Notes: generated from the sequence alone by a model not told the origin. A DNA stretch of 64,000 bases from Microbacterium sp. 18062 (GCF_902706225.1 NZ_CACSKB010000014.1:1-64000); one strand, 5' to 3'. Positions 8,816 to 17,691 are shown, counted from the first letter of the stretch. Translations and numbers: made by a program.

Positions 8816-9130
8816 ATGCTCGTCGCCTTCTCCGTCGCACCGTCCGGAAACGGCCGCGCCGACGGCTCCGTCCACGACGCGGTCGCCGCCGCCGTCCGGG
8901 TCGTCCGCGCCTCCGGGCTGCCGCACCGCACCACCTCGATGTTCACCGAGATCGAGGGAGAGTGGGACGAGGTCTTCGCCGTCGTCAAGGCCGCCACCGA
9001 GGCCGTGCAGCCGTACGGCTCCCGCGTCTCGCTCGTGCTGAAGGCCGACATCCGCCCCGGATACTCGGGCGAGATCGTCGCGAAGGTGGAGCGGCTGGAA
9101 GAGGCGATCGCCGCGGACCCCGACGATTGA
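8816..9130 (+). CDS. MTH1187-family thiamine-binding protein
   Basis: A 104-residue ferredoxin-like protein of the MTH1187/YkoF family. It starts MLVAFSVAPSG and contains VRASGLPHRTTSMFTEIEGEWDEV and SLVLKADIRPGYSG. Relatives bind thiamine or thiamine-like compounds and are annotated as thiamine-binding. A CGAGGT ribosome binding site lies just upstream. No thiamine biosynthesis gene lies beside it, so the role is inferred from family only. Confidence 0.8.
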   Translation: MLVAFSVAPSGNGRADGSVHDAVAAAVRVVRASGLPHRTTSMFTEIEGEWDEVFAVVKAATEAVQPYGSRVSLVLKADIRPGYSGEIVAKVERLEEAIAADPDD

Positions 9131-9187
9131 CGCGGATGCTCGCGACCGTCGTCTCGAATCGATTCGACTTGCGCGTCTCCCGCTGAC

Positions 9188-9193
9188 TAGCAT
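9188..9193 (+). promoter_or_regulatory. -10 box TAGCAT, leaderless start at 9200
   Basis: TAGCAT lies six bases before the GTG of the MFS gene, which has no Shine-Dalgarno sequence. Confidence 0.55.
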
Positions 9194-9199
9194 GGGCCG

Positions 9200-10447
9200 G
9201 TGACCTCTTCGACTCGGACGAAGGGGGCGGCGATGTGGGCGCTCCTGTCCCTCGCCATCGGCAGCTTCGGCATCGGCATGACCGAGTTCACCGTGATGGG
9301 GCTCCTGCCCGACATCGGTCAGGAGCTGCTGCCCGGCTCGTGGACGGCGAACCCCGACGAGGCGATCGCGCAGGCCGGCTGGCTCATCAGCCTGTATGCG
9401 CTCGGCGTGGTGGTCGGCGCCCCCACGATCGCGGGATCGGTGGCGCGCTTCCCGCGGCACCGGGTGATGGTCCTCCTCGCGCTCGCCCTCACCGTCTTCA
9501 ACGCCCTCACCGTGTTCGCGCCCACCTTCGAGCTCGTCGCCGCGTCGCGGTTCCTCGCGGGCCTGCCGCACGGCGCGTACTTCGGCATCGGCGCACTCGT
9601 CGCCGCGGAGGTGCTGGGCCCCGGAAACCGGGCCAAGGGGGTCGCGTTCGTCCTGACCGGCCTGACGGTCGCGAACGTCGTCGGCGTGCCGCTCGGCACA
9701 TTCCTCGGCCAGCAGTTCGGATGGCGCGTCGCCTTCGCGCTCGTCGCCCTCGTCTTCGCGCTCGCCACGGCGATGATCGCGATCTTCGTGCCGCGCCGCC
9801 CCGGCCGGCCCGGCCAGACGCTCCGCGCCGAGCTCGGGGTCTTCCGCATCGGGCAGGTGTGGTTCGCGCTCGGCACGGGGGCGATCGGATTCGGCGGCTT
9901 CTTCGCCGTCTACTCCTACGTGTCCCCTCTCGTCACGGACGTCGCCCGCTCGCCCGTCTGGGCGGTGCCGATCGTGCTGATCGTGATCGGGCTCGGGATG
10001 ACGGTCGGCAACCTCGTCGGCGGACACCTCGCCGACATCGACCTGCGTCGCACCCTCCTGTGGGGGCTGACCGCGCTCGCGGGGGTCCTCGTGATCCTCG
10101 CGCTCACCGCCGCCTGGATCGTCACGCTCGGCGTTCTCGTGTTCCTGGTCGGACTCGTCTCTGCGGCGCTCAGTCCCCCCATCCAGTCTCGCCTCATGGA
10201 CGTCTCCGGCGACAACCAGTCGATCGCCGCCGCGCTCAACCACTCGGCGCTGAACATCGGCAACAGCCTCGGCGCGTTTCTCGGAGGTCTCGTCATCGCC
10301 GCCGGATGGGGCTTCGTCGCGCCGACCTGGGTCGGGGTGGGGCTCGCCGTGGGCGGTCTCACGATCGCCGCGACCGGCTACGCCGTCGAGAGTCGCGCCG
10401 GCACGCCCGCGCCCGTGCTGCATCCGCACGAGCCGCTGTCCGACTGA
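9200..10447 (+). CDS. MFS transporter, AraJ/DHA1 type
   Basis: A 415-residue protein with about 12 hydrophobic segments. SFGIGMTEFTVMGLLPDI at the start and the motif SRFLAGLPHGAYFGIGAL mark the AraJ/YdhP branch of the drug:H+ antiporter-1 family, often annotated as arabinose efflux or chloramphenicol resistance. No substrate can be inferred. Convergent with metX, 17 bases apart. Confidence 0.82.
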   Translation: MTSSTRTKGAAMWALLSLAIGSFGIGMTEFTVMGLLPDIGQELLPGSWTANPDEAIAQAGWLISLYALGVVVGAPTIAGSVARFPRHRVMVLLALALTVFNALTVFAPTFELVAASRFLAGLPHGAYFGIGALVAAEVLGPGNRAKGVAFVLTGLTVANVVGVPLGTFLGQQFGWRVAFALVALVFALATAMIAIFVPRRPGRPGQTLRAELGVFRIGQVWFALGTGAIGFGGFFAVYSYVSPLVTDVARSPVWAVPIVLIVIGLGMTVGNLVGGHLADIDLRRTLLWGLTALAGVLVILALTAAWIVTLGVLVFLVGLVSAALSPPIQSRLMDVSGDNQSIAAALNHSALNIGNSLGAFLGGLVIAAGWGFVAPTWVGVGLAVGGLTIAATGYAVESRAGTPAPVLHPHEPLSD

Positions 10448-10464
10448 CCGCGCGGGCGGGGGAC

Positions 10465-11667
10465 TCAGGTCGCGAGCAGCCGGCTCAGGTGCCGGGCGAC
10501 CGCGTCGGTCTCGATGAGGAAGCCGTCGTGGCCGAAGTCGCTGGAGATGACGACCGTCTCGTCGCCCAGAGCGTTCCGGATGCTGCGCGCGATGCGGTGC
10601 TGTCCGTCCACAGGGAAGAGCCGGTCGCTGTCGATGCCGAGGACGAGGGCGGTCGCGGTGACGCGTCGCAGCGCCTCCTCGACGCCGCCCCGGTCGCGCC
10701 CGACGTCGTGCGAGTTCATCGCCTCGACGAGCGTGATGTAGCTGTTCGCGTCGAAGCGGCGCGTGAACTTGTTGCCGTGGAAGTCGAGGTAGGACTCTAC
10801 TGCGAACCTGCCGCCGTGTCCGAGCGGGCTGACCCCCGACTGCCACGAGCGCTGGAACCGCTGGTTCAGCTCCGTCGGACTGCGGTAGTTGAGCAGCGCC
10901 ATGCGGCGCGCGAGTGCGAGCCCCCGGTGCGGGCCGTCGCCGGCGAGCGCGTCGTAGTACTCACCGCCGACGTAGCGCGGATCCATGCGGATGGCCTCGA
11001 TCTGCACCGAGTTGAGGGCGATCTGGTCGGCCGTGGTCACCGGGGGAGCCGAGAGGACGGCCAGGCGCGCGACCCGCTCGGGATGGGCGACGCTCCACTC
11101 GAGGGCATGCATCCCGCCCATCGAGCCGCCGACGACGGCGCCCCACCGATCGATGCCGAGGGCGTCGGCCAGCGCGACCTGCGCGGCCACCTGATCGCGG
11201 ATCGTGAGGTACGGGAACCGTGCGGCCCACTCGTAGCCGTCCGGCGAGATGCTCGCGGGGCCCGTCGAGCCCTGGCATCCCCCCAGCATGTTCGGAGCGA
11301 TGACGAACCAGCGGTCGGTGTCGATCGCGGCTCCCGGGCCGACGATGTTCTCCCACCAGCCGGCCGTCGCGTGGCCGGAGCCGGCGGGACCGCGCACGTG
11401 GCTGTCTCCGGTGAGCGCGTGCAGCACCAGCACCGCATTGTCGCGGCTGTCGTTCAACGCCCCCCAGGTCTCGTAGGCGAGACGGTATGCCGGCAGCTGT
11501 TCGCCGCCCTCGGTGCGGAAGCCGGCGAAGGCGGTGAACTGCCGGTCGCCGTTCGGGTCGCCGTCGCGCCATGCCCCGGTGGCCGGAGGGCGCCCGCGCA
11601 GCAGACGCGTGTCGGCCTCCGTCACCAGCGCGCTCGGCACGGTGTCCTCGGAGGTCTGCCAGTCCAT
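10465..11667 (-). CDS. metX: Homoserine O-acetyltransferase
   Basis: A 400-residue alpha/beta-hydrolase-fold enzyme that acetylates homoserine with acetyl-CoA, the first committed step of methionine synthesis. VLHALTGDSHV forms the oxyanion region, GGSMGGMHALEW carries the nucleophilic serine, and the catalytic aspartate and histidine lie in LGIDSDRLFP and DFGHDGFLIE. The ATG at 11667 (MDWQTSEDT) matches the family start; GGAAG precedes it by ten bases. An alternative ATG lies at 11676. It is downstream of metY on the same strand, but the strong palindrome at 11754-11799 separates them. Acetyl versus succinyl specificity is inferred from phylum. Confidence 0.9.
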   Translation of the reverse strand: MDWQTSEDTVPSALVTEADTRLLRGRPPATGAWRDGDPNGDRQFTAFAGFRTEGGEQLPAYRLAYETWGALNDSRDNAVLVLHALTGDSHVRGPAGSGHATAGWWENIVGPGAAIDTDRWFVIAPNMLGGCQGSTGPASISPDGYEWAARFPYLTIRDQVAAQVALADALGIDRWGAVVGGSMGGMHALEWSVAHPERVARLAVLSAPPVTTADQIALNSVQIEAIRMDPRYVGGEYYDALAGDGPHRGLALARRMALLNYRSPTELNQRFQRSWQSGVSPLGHGGRFAVESYLDFHGNKFTRRFDANSYITLVEAMNSHDVGRDRGGVEEALRRVTATALVLGIDSDRLFPVDGQHRIARSIRNALGDETVVISSDFGHDGFLIETDAVARHLSRLLAT

Positions 11668-11753
11668 GTGCTCCATTCTTCCGGGCTTCGCCGGGTGTGC
11701 GGGCACGTGTTACGTCGCCGGCCTCGACGACGGGTCGGCGTGTGCTCGGGTGA

Positions 11754-11799
11754 GACGACGGATGCTCCGGACCCGCGCGGGTCCGGAGCATCCGTCGTC
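11754..11799 (-). terminator. Perfect 46-bp palindrome downstream of metY
   Basis: Positions 11754-11776 are the exact reverse complement of 11777-11799, with no loop other than that forced by folding. It begins 14 bases beyond the metY stop and lies before metX, so it probably terminates metY transcripts or attenuates metX. No U-tract follows. Confidence 0.7.
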
Positions 11800-11812
11800 C
11801 TTCGAGATGCGC

Positions 11813-13135
11813 TCAGGCGCGTGCGGCCTCCGAGAGGCGGCGGGCCGCGGCGAGGGCCTGCTCGAGGTCGGCCTTCAGGTCGACGACGTTCTCGATGCCC
11901 ACCGAGAGGCGCACGAGGCCCGGAGTGACACCGGCGGTGAGCTGCTGCTCCGGCGTCAGCTGCGAGTGGGTGGTCGAGGCGGGGTGGATCACCAGCGAGC
12001 GGACGTCGCCGATGTTCGCCAGGTGGCTGAAGAGGGTCAGGCTGTTGACGAACTCGCGACCCGCGCCCACGCCGCCCTTGAGCTCGAACGAGAGCACCGC
12101 GCCGACGCCTTTGGGCGCGTACTGGTTGGCCGCCGCGTACCAGGGCGAGGTGGGGAGGCCGGAGTAGTTCACCGAGGCGACGTCGTCCTGGTTCTCGAGC
12201 CACTCGGCGATCTCCTGCGCGTTCTGCACGTGACGCTCGATGCGCAGCGACAGCGTCTCGATGCCCTGCAGCAGCAGCCAGGCGCTGATCGGCGCGATCG
12301 CGGCGCCCAGGTCGCGCAGCAGCTGCACACGGGCCTTGGTGATGTAGGCGACGCCGTCGCCGAGCACGCCGGTGTAGCTCAGGCCGTGGTACGAGGGGTC
12401 GGGCTCGGTGAGACCGGGGAAGCGCTCGACGTTCTGCGACCAGGGGAACTTCCCGCCGTCGACGATGACGCCGCCGATGGTCGTGCCGTGCCCGCCGAGG
12501 AACTTCGTGGCCGAGTGCAGGACGATGTCGGCACCGAACTCCAGCGGACGGATGAGGTACGGCGTCGCGATCGTGTTGTCGACGATCAGCGGCACGCCGG
12601 ACTCGTGCGCGACGTCGGCGACGGCGCGGATGTCGAGGACGTTGATCTGGGGGTTTCCGACCGTCTCGGCGAAGAACAGCTTCGTGTTCGGCTGCACCGC
12701 ACGACGCCACTCCTCAGGGTCGTCCTGGTTCTCCACGAACGTCGTCGTGATCCCGAGCTTCGCGAGCGTGTACTTGAACAGGTTGTACGTGCCGCCGTAG
12801 ATCGAGCTGGAGGAGACGATGTGGTCGCCGGACTCGGCGATGTTGAGGATGGCGAAGGTCTCCGCCGCCTGGCCCGAGGCCACCAGCAGTGCGGCCGTGC
12901 CGCCCTCGAGCGCCGCGATGCGCTCCTCCACGACGCTCTGCGTCGGGTTGATGATGCGGGTGTAGACGTTGCCGGGCTCGGCGAGCGAGAACAGGTTGGC
13001 GGCGTGATCGGCGTTGTCGAACACGTACGACGTGGTCTGGTAGATCGGGGTCGCCCGCGCCTTGGTCGTCGGGTCGGGTGCGGCGCCAGAGTGGACCTGC
13101 TTGGTCTCGAAACGCCAGTTCTCGGGTGCGGACAT
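11813..13135 (-). CDS. metY: O-acetylhomoserine sulfhydrylase (aminocarboxypropyltransferase)
   Basis: A 440-residue PLP enzyme of the Cys/Met metabolism family that makes homocysteine from O-acetylhomoserine and sulfide. It starts ENWRFETKQVHSG. The PLP lysine sits in LHSATKFLGGHGTTIGG, and TRIINPTQSVVEERIAALEGG is conserved. Length and the HGTTIGG segment favour MetY over cystathionine gamma-synthase. The start is supported by CAGGAG six bases upstream. With metX just downstream it gives the direct-sulfhydrylation route. The -10 box TAATCT at 13188-13193 would give a leader of about 45 bases. Confidence 0.92.
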   Translation of the reverse strand: MSAPENWRFETKQVHSGAAPDPTTKARATPIYQTTSYVFDNADHAANLFSLAEPGNVYTRIINPTQSVVEERIAALEGGTAALLVASGQAAETFAILNIAESGDHIVSSSSIYGGTYNLFKYTLAKLGITTTFVENQDDPEEWRRAVQPNTKLFFAETVGNPQINVLDIRAVADVAHESGVPLIVDNTIATPYLIRPLEFGADIVLHSATKFLGGHGTTIGGVIVDGGKFPWSQNVERFPGLTEPDPSYHGLSYTGVLGDGVAYITKARVQLLRDLGAAIAPISAWLLLQGIETLSLRIERHVQNAQEIAEWLENQDDVASVNYSGLPTSPWYAAANQYAPKGVGAVLSFELKGGVGAGREFVNSLTLFSHLANIGDVRSLVIHPASTTHSQLTPEQQLTAGVTPGLVRLSVGIENVVDLKADLEQALAAARRLSEAARA

Positions 13136-13187
13136 CGCGGTCTCCTGAAACTCCGTGGGTGCCGCGGCGGGTGTCGCGGACACCTCG

Positions 13188-13193
13188 AGATTA
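13188..13193 (-). promoter_or_regulatory. -10 box TAATCT of metY
   Basis: Reads TAATCT on the minus strand, about 53 bases before the metY ATG; the leader is too short for a known SAM riboswitch. Confidence 0.45.
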
Positions 13194-13259
13194 CGGGCGG
13201 GCCCGAGGCGCGACAACGCATGGGACACGTGACGTAACACCCTCGTCGCCCGGATTGCG

Positions 13260-13265
13260 TAGCGT
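13260..13265 (+). promoter_or_regulatory. -10 box TAGCGT, leaderless start at 13272
   Basis: TAGCGT, six bases, then the ATG of the SDR gene; no Shine-Dalgarno sequence. Confidence 0.55.
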
Positions 13266-13271
13266 GGAGCC

Positions 13272-14051
13272 ATGGCGAACAGACGTGCTGTGGTGACCGG
13301 AGCGAGCTCGGGGATCGGTGAGGCGACCGCGCGGGCGCTGCGCTCCCGCGGATGGGATGTCGTGGGAGTCGCGCGTCGCGCCGACCGCCTCGAGGCCCTC
13401 GAGGCGGCGACCGGCGTCGTCGCGTACGCCGCGGACCTCACGGTCGAGGCGGACGTCGAGGCCCTCGCGAGCTGGCTGGCCGGTTCCGGCCCGGTGCATG
13501 CCCTGGTGCAGGTCGCCGGCGGCGCACGCGGCACCGACCGGGTCGCCGAGGGGACCGCTGCCGACTGGCGGTGGATGTACGAGGCCAACGTGCTCTCCTC
13601 GCAGCGGCTCGTCGCGCACCTGCTGCCGCTCCTGCGGCGGGCGGCCGCATCCGATTCCCACGCGGACGCGTTGTTCGTGACCTCCACGGCGGCGCAGGTC
13701 GCCTACCCGGGCGGCGGCGGCTACAACGCGGCGAAGGCCGCGGAGTCGATGCTCGTGAGCGCGCTGCGGCTCGAGCTGAACGGCGAGCCGATCCGGGTGA
13801 TCGAGATCGCCCCGGGCATGGTGCGCACGGAGGAGTTCTCGCTGAACCGGCTGGGCGGCGACGCCGCAGCCGCGGACGACGTCTACGCGGACGTGGAGCA
13901 GCCGCTGTCGGCGGACGACGTGGCCGATGTCATCGCGTACGCCCTGGGGGCGCCGGGGCACGTGAACCTCGACCTGGTCACGGTTCGGCCGGTCGCCCAG
14001 TCGGCGCAGCATCTGCTGGCGCGCGGGCCGTTGCGGGTGCGGGAGTCCTGA
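13272..14051 (+). CDS. SDR family NAD(P)-dependent oxidoreductase
   Basis: A 259-residue classical short-chain dehydrogenase. The nucleotide-binding TGASSGIG is at residues 9-16, a basic residue pair (ARRADRLE) follows strand 2 and suggests NADPH preference, and the catalytic Ser-Tyr-Lys lie in TSTAAQVAYPGGGGYNAAKAAE. PGMVRTEEFS follows the active site. The family resembles YdfG-like serine/3-hydroxy acid dehydrogenases, but the substrate is not predictable. It has its own leaderless-type promoter. Confidence 0.85.
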   Translation: MANRRAVVTGASSGIGEATARALRSRGWDVVGVARRADRLEALEAATGVVAYAADLTVEADVEALASWLAGSGPVHALVQVAGGARGTDRVAEGTAADWRWMYEANVLSSQRLVAHLLPLLRRAAASDSHADALFVTSTAAQVAYPGGGGYNAAKAAESMLVSALRLELNGEPIRVIEIAPGMVRTEEFSLNRLGGDAAAADDVYADVEQPLSADDVADVIAYALGAPGHVNLDLVTVRPVAQSAQHLLARGPLRVRES

Positions 14052-14163
14052 CCCGAAAGTCTCCCCGCCCCGGTTCTGTTCAACAGGCGCATTGCCTGGA
14101 CTTTCCCCACCCCACGGAGTGCCCCGCCAGGGGCGCGGAGAAGCTGACCCGAAAGTCTCCCCG
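14048..14163. repeat. 20-bp direct repeat pair in the gap after the SDR gene
   Basis: CTGACCCGAAAGTCTCCCCG occurs exactly at 14048-14067 and again at 14144-14163, 96 bases apart. The first copy overlaps the last codon and stop of the SDR gene. The rest of the gap (14068-14221) holds no gene. Confidence 0.75.
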
Positions 14164-14221
14164 GAGTGGGAAGATCTCGCCTCCTTCGTCGGTCGTCAGC
14201 GACCCAGGCCGCTGGCCCGCG

Positions 14222-15712
14222 TCAGATGATCTGCGACTCGCCGGCGGCGGCGGCCGCCTCGGCGGTGTCGGTGTCGGCGAACGCGACCTTCGGCACCGCG
14301 AAGAGCACCGCGGCGGCGACGAACCCGCCGACCGCGCAGATCGTCCACACCGCGAGGTAGCCGCCGAGCGATGCGGCCGTCTGGCTTGCCACGGCGCCGA
14401 GGCCGGCGGCGAGCACGACCCCGAAGACAGCGGAGGCGAACGTGCCGCCGATCGTCTTGGTGGTGTTGGTGAGCGCGGAGGCGACCCCGGTCTGCCCACG
14501 CGGCGCCGCGGCGGCCGCGGCGGCCGGCAGCGCCGCGACGAGCGCACCCGAGCCGAGGCCCGCGATCGAGAGGTTCAGCAGCACCTGCCAGAGCTCGAGG
14601 TGGAACGGGAGGAACAGCAGATACCCGATGCCGACCAGCAGCGATGCGCCGATGAGGATCAGTCGCGGGCTCGCCCGGCGCGAGGTGAGGGAGAACACGA
14701 CCGCGCCGACGATGAGCGACACGAGGTACACGCCGATGACGTTCGAGCGTCCGGTCGCGTCGAGGCCGAGACCATAGCCGAGCGAGGAGTCCGTGCCGGC
14801 GTACGTCGAGAGCGGGCCCTGCGCGCCCAGCAGGCTGATGCCGACGAGGGCGGCGGTCGCCTGGACCGGCCACATCTCGGGACGTCGGAGGACGCGGATG
14901 TCAATGGCCGGGTCCTCCTGCCGGAGCTCGAACCGGACGAACCACACGAACGCGGCGAGCCCCGCCGCCAGCAGCGCCCAGGTCCAGACGAACCCGGGTC
15001 CGTTGAGCCGCAGGAACGTGAGCGCGCTCGTGACCAGCAGCAGCGCGACGGCGAGGATGACGAAGCCTCCCGCGTCGAGCCGTCGTCCCGGGAGCGGCTC
15101 GGACTCGGGGACGCCGAACCAGATGACGAACCCGATGAGCGTCACCGCTATGGCGGGGATCATGAGGGTCACGGTGAGGTTCTCCGCCGTCGCGGCGAAG
15201 ATGCGCCCGGCCGCCAGGGCTCCGACGATCGCGCCGGCCTGGAGGCCCACCACGAGCAGGCCCGCCGCCCGTCGAGTGGCCGAGACGCCGCGGCCCTGCC
15301 GGCGCCCGCGTTCGAAGATGAGCGCGATCTCGAGGGGCAGCCAGACGACGTAGAACCCCTGCAGCGCCCACGCGATGAGGAACCCCCAGAAACCGTCGGC
15401 GAAAACGATCCACCAGGTCGCGCCGGCGGTGAGGACCGTGGCGACGAGCAGGATCCGCTTGTGGCCGTACATGTCGCCGAGCTTCGCCAGCACGGGGACG
15501 ACGAGCGCGGACAGCAGCAGCTGCGCCGCCTCGAACCAGTTCACGTCGGAGTCGTGCACGCCGAGGTGCTCCACGATGTCGCTGAACAGGGGCACATAGT
15601 ATCCCTGCAGGATGCCGCTCGTGATCTCGACGAGGACGAACCATCCGATGAGCGAGGCGGTGATGCCCAGCGCGGAGGAGCGCAGTCGGCCGCGGGCGTC
15701 GGTTCGGGTCAT
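14222..15712 (-). CDS. MFS transporter, 14-TM DHA2-like
   Basis: A 496-residue polytopic protein with about 14 hydrophobic segments. PVLAKLGDMYGHKRILLVA is the A-motif between helices 2 and 3 that defines the drug:H+ antiporter families; the length points to DHA2. A linker rich in Arg around ESEPLPGRRLDAGGF separates the halves, and the C-terminus ends ESQII. Likely a multidrug or metabolite exporter; substrate unknown. The promoter is leaderless-type (TAACGT at 15719-15724 on the minus strand). Confidence 0.82.
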   Translation of the reverse strand: MTRTDARGRLRSSALGITASLIGWFVLVEITSGILQGYYVPLFSDIVEHLGVHDSDVNWFEAAQLLLSALVVPVLAKLGDMYGHKRILLVATVLTAGATWWIVFADGFWGFLIAWALQGFYVVWLPLEIALIFERGRRQGRGVSATRRAAGLLVVGLQAGAIVGALAAGRIFAATAENLTVTLMIPAIAVTLIGFVIWFGVPESEPLPGRRLDAGGFVILAVALLLVTSALTFLRLNGPGFVWTWALLAAGLAAFVWFVRFELRQEDPAIDIRVLRRPEMWPVQATAALVGISLLGAQGPLSTYAGTDSSLGYGLGLDATGRSNVIGVYLVSLIVGAVVFSLTSRRASPRLILIGASLLVGIGYLLFLPFHLELWQVLLNLSIAGLGSGALVAALPAAAAAAAPRGQTGVASALTNTTKTIGGTFASAVFGVVLAAGLGAVASQTAASLGGYLAVWTICAVGGFVAAAVLFAVPKVAFADTDTAEAAAAAGESQII

Positions 15713-15718
15713 GGCGAC

Positions 15719-15724
15719 ACGTTA
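15719..15724 (-). promoter_or_regulatory. -10 box TAACGT, leaderless start at 15712
   Basis: On the minus strand TAACGT is six bases before the ATG of the 14-TM MFS gene. Confidence 0.55.
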
Positions 15725-15789
15725 CTGGGCGCGGGCGCGGGCGTGCGTCCCGGAGGCCGGGAACGACCACGCGAGGCGCCCGCCGGCCG

Positions 15790-15795
15790 TAGGCT
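15790..15795 (+). promoter_or_regulatory. -10 box TAGGCT, leaderless start at 15802
   Basis: TAGGCT, six bases, then the GTG of the phosphoribosyltransferase gene. Confidence 0.6.
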
Positions 15796-15801
15796 GGACG
15801 G

Positions 15802-16317
15802 GTGACTGAACAGAGCGCGGCGCCCGAGCGCGAGACCCTGACCTGGGACCGCTTCGGCGACGCATCCCGGGATCTTGCCCGCGACGTCATCGCCGCGGGG
15901 TTCGCGCCCGAGGTGGTCGTCGCGATCGCCCGCGGCGGGCTGCTTCCCGCGGGGGCGATCGCCTACGGGCTCGGCGTGAAGAACTGCGGTGCGATCAACG
16001 TGGAGTTCTACACCGGCATCGGCACGGTGCTCGACGCCCCGGAGCTGCTGCCGCCCGAGCTCGACCTGACCTACCTCGACGGCCGACGCGTCCTGCTCGT
16101 CGACGACGTCGCCGACAGCGGCCGCACGCTCGACCTCGCGGTGCGGCTGCTCACCGGGCGCGGCGCCGACGTGCGCTCGGCGGTCATCTACACGAAGCCC
16201 ACGACCATCGTCCGCCCCGACTTCGAGTGGAAGCACACCGATCTCTGGATCGACTTCCCGTGGTCCTGGCAGGGCTCGGTCCTGGAAGAGGATGCGGGCC
16301 TGCCCGCATCGGCCTGA
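15802..16317 (+). CDS. Type I phosphoribosyltransferase (purine PRTase-like)
   Basis: A 171-residue PRTase-fold protein. The PRPP-binding loop is LLVDDVADSGRTL (about residues 94-106), with an upstream AIARGGLLPAG that binds pyrophosphate. The C-terminal WIDFPWSWQGSV resembles xanthine/guanine-type PRTases and their regulatory relatives. It may salvage a purine base to its nucleotide. Three bases separate it from ung, so the two are co-transcribed. Substrate specificity is inferred only. Confidence 0.8.
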   Translation: MTEQSAAPERETLTWDRFGDASRDLARDVIAAGFAPEVVVAIARGGLLPAGAIAYGLGVKNCGAINVEFYTGIGTVLDAPELLPPELDLTYLDGRRVLLVDDVADSGRTLDLAVRLLTGRGADVRSAVIYTKPTTIVRPDFEWKHTDLWIDFPWSWQGSVLEEDAGLPASA

Positions 16318-16320
16318 GCC

Positions 16321-17013
16321 ATGGCGCGCTCGCTGCCGGAGCTCGCGGCGTCCGGACTCATGGATCCGGGCTGGGCCGAGGCCCTCGCGCCGGTGGGCCC
16401 CGACATCGCGGCGCTCGGCGAACGCCTGCGCGGCGAGGTCGCGGCGGGCCGGCGCTACCTGCCCGCGGGCAACCGCGTGCTGCGTGCCTTCGAACGGCCC
16501 CTCGCCGACGTGCGGGTGCTGATCGTCGGGCAGGACCCCTACCCGACGCCGGGGCATCCGATCGGTCTCTCGTTCGCCGTCGACGCGCACGTGCGTCCAC
16601 TGCCGCGGAGTCTCGCGAACATCTATCAGGAGCTCTCCGCCGACCTCGGCATCGAGCCCGCTCCCCACGGGGATCTCACCGCCTGGACGGATCAGGGCGT
16701 CATGCTGCTCAACCGTGTGCTCACGGTCGCCCCCGGCGCGCCCGGATCGCACCGCGGCTGGGGATGGGAGCGCGTCACCGAGCACGCGATCCGCACGCTC
16801 GCCGCGCGGGACGCCCCGCTGGTGGCCATCCTGTGGGGCAGGGATGCGGCGAACCTGCGACCCCTGCTCGGCACGACGCCGATCATCGAGTCGCCGCATC
16901 CGTCGCCGCTGTCCGCGCACCGCGGGTTCTTCGGCTCCCGGCCGTTCTCCCGCGCGAACGAACTGCTCGCCGAGCGCGGCGCCGACCCCGTCGACTGGCG
17001 TATCCCGGCGTAG
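16321..17013 (+). CDS. ung: Uracil-DNA glycosylase, family 1
   Basis: A 230-residue base-excision repair enzyme that removes uracil from DNA. The water-activating motif is [17 protein letters not shown] and the DNA-intercalating leucine loop is [31 protein letters not shown] and LWGRDA are also conserved. The family usually has His after GQDPY; here it is Pro, a variant frequent in actinobacterial Ung. It probably shares a transcript with the PRTase before it. Confidence 0.92.
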   Translation: MARSLPELAASGLMDPGWAEALAPVGPDIAALGERLRGEVAAGRRYLPAGNRVLRAFERPLADVRVLIVGQDPYPTPGHPIGLSFAVDAHVRPLPRSLANIYQELSADLGIEPAPHGDLTAWTDQGVMLLNRVLTVAPGAPGSHRGWGWERVTEHAIRTLAARDAPLVAILWGRDAANLRPLLGTTPIIESPHPSPLSAHRGFFGSRPFSRANELLAERGADPVDWRIPA

Positions 17014-17016
17014 GCT
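17011..17016 (+). promoter_or_regulatory. -10 box TAGGCT, leaderless start at 17024
   Basis: TAGGCT overlaps the ung stop codon and lies seven bases before the ATG of the GNAT gene. Confidence 0.55.
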
Positions 17017-17023
17017 GTTCGCC

Positions 17024-17635
17024 ATGCTCGAAGAGGAATACGACCGGAACCGGCGGCGGATGCCATGGCATCTGCGGCGCGCCGTCGAGCCCGAACGCCC
17101 CTTCACCTACGAGATACGCCCCGCCGAGCCGCGGGACCTGCCGCACATCCGCGAGATCTACAACCACTACGTCACCAACTCGGTGGTCACCTTCGACGAG
17201 AAGAAGTGGTCGTTTGCGAAGTGGCGGGAGAAGTTCGACTTCCTGAAGAAGCTCGACCTGCCGTTCCTGGTCGCCGAGTCTCCCTCGGGACAGATCCTGG
17301 GGTACGCGCTCGCGCAGCCATGGGCCGGGAAGTCCGCGTTCCGGTACACGCTGGAGGACTCCATCTACCTCGGGCAGGCGGCGTCGGGCAAGGGGCTGGG
17401 TCGGGCGCTCCTCGAAGCCCTGATCGCGGCGTGCGAGGAGAAGGGCATCCGCGAGCTCGTCGCGGTCATCAGCGACAAGGGCGCCGAGGGATCCATCGCG
17501 CTGCACGAGAAGCTCGGGTTCGTCGAGGTCGGCCGGATGGGGCGGGTGGGCTTCAAGTTCGGCCGCTGGCTCGGCACGGTCTACCTGCAGAAGTCGCTGA
17601 AGCCGGTCAGGAAGCGCGGACTCTTCCGCCGCTGA
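17024..17635 (+). CDS. GNAT family N-acetyltransferase (phosphinothricin acetyltransferase-like)
   Basis: A 203-residue acetyl-CoA-dependent acetyltransferase. The GNAT core starts at YEIRPAEPRDLPHIREIYN, with NSVVTFDEKKWS typical of the Pat/MddA branch, and the acetyl-CoA loop is ASGKGLGRALLEALI (motif A, about residue 125). GSIALHEKLGFVEVGRMG is motif B. The N-terminal 27 residues and the basic tail KPVRKRGLFRR are extras. Relatives acetylate phosphinothricin or methionine sulfone/sulfoximine; the true substrate is unknown. Confidence 0.8.
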   Translation: MLEEEYDRNRRRMPWHLRRAVEPERPFTYEIRPAEPRDLPHIREIYNHYVTNSVVTFDEKKWSFAKWREKFDFLKKLDLPFLVAESPSGQILGYALAQPWAGKSAFRYTLEDSIYLGQAASGKGLGRALLEALIAACEEKGIRELVAVISDKGAEGSIALHEKLGFVEVGRMGRVGFKFGRWLGTVYLQKSLKPVRKRGLFRR

Positions 17636-17676
17636 GGCGGCCGGGACCGCTCGTGCGGTGGGTCGCGTGGCCGCGT
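17634..17676. terminator. Hairpin between convergent GNAT and hydrolase genes
   Basis: GCGGCC and GGCCGC arms enclose a smaller ACCGC-TCGT-GCGGT hairpin just after the GNAT stop, in a 56-base convergent gap. Confidence 0.4.
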
Positions 17677-17691
17677 TGTCGCGCGACGGCG

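Noticed and set aside
5468..10846. A 1,792-codon open frame on the minus strand
   Set aside because: Only its last 354 codons (the old yellow enzyme) have family signals; the rest is antisense to nnrD, the GT87 gene and the MFS gene and has the His/Arg/Asp-rich composition of a high-GC shadow frame.
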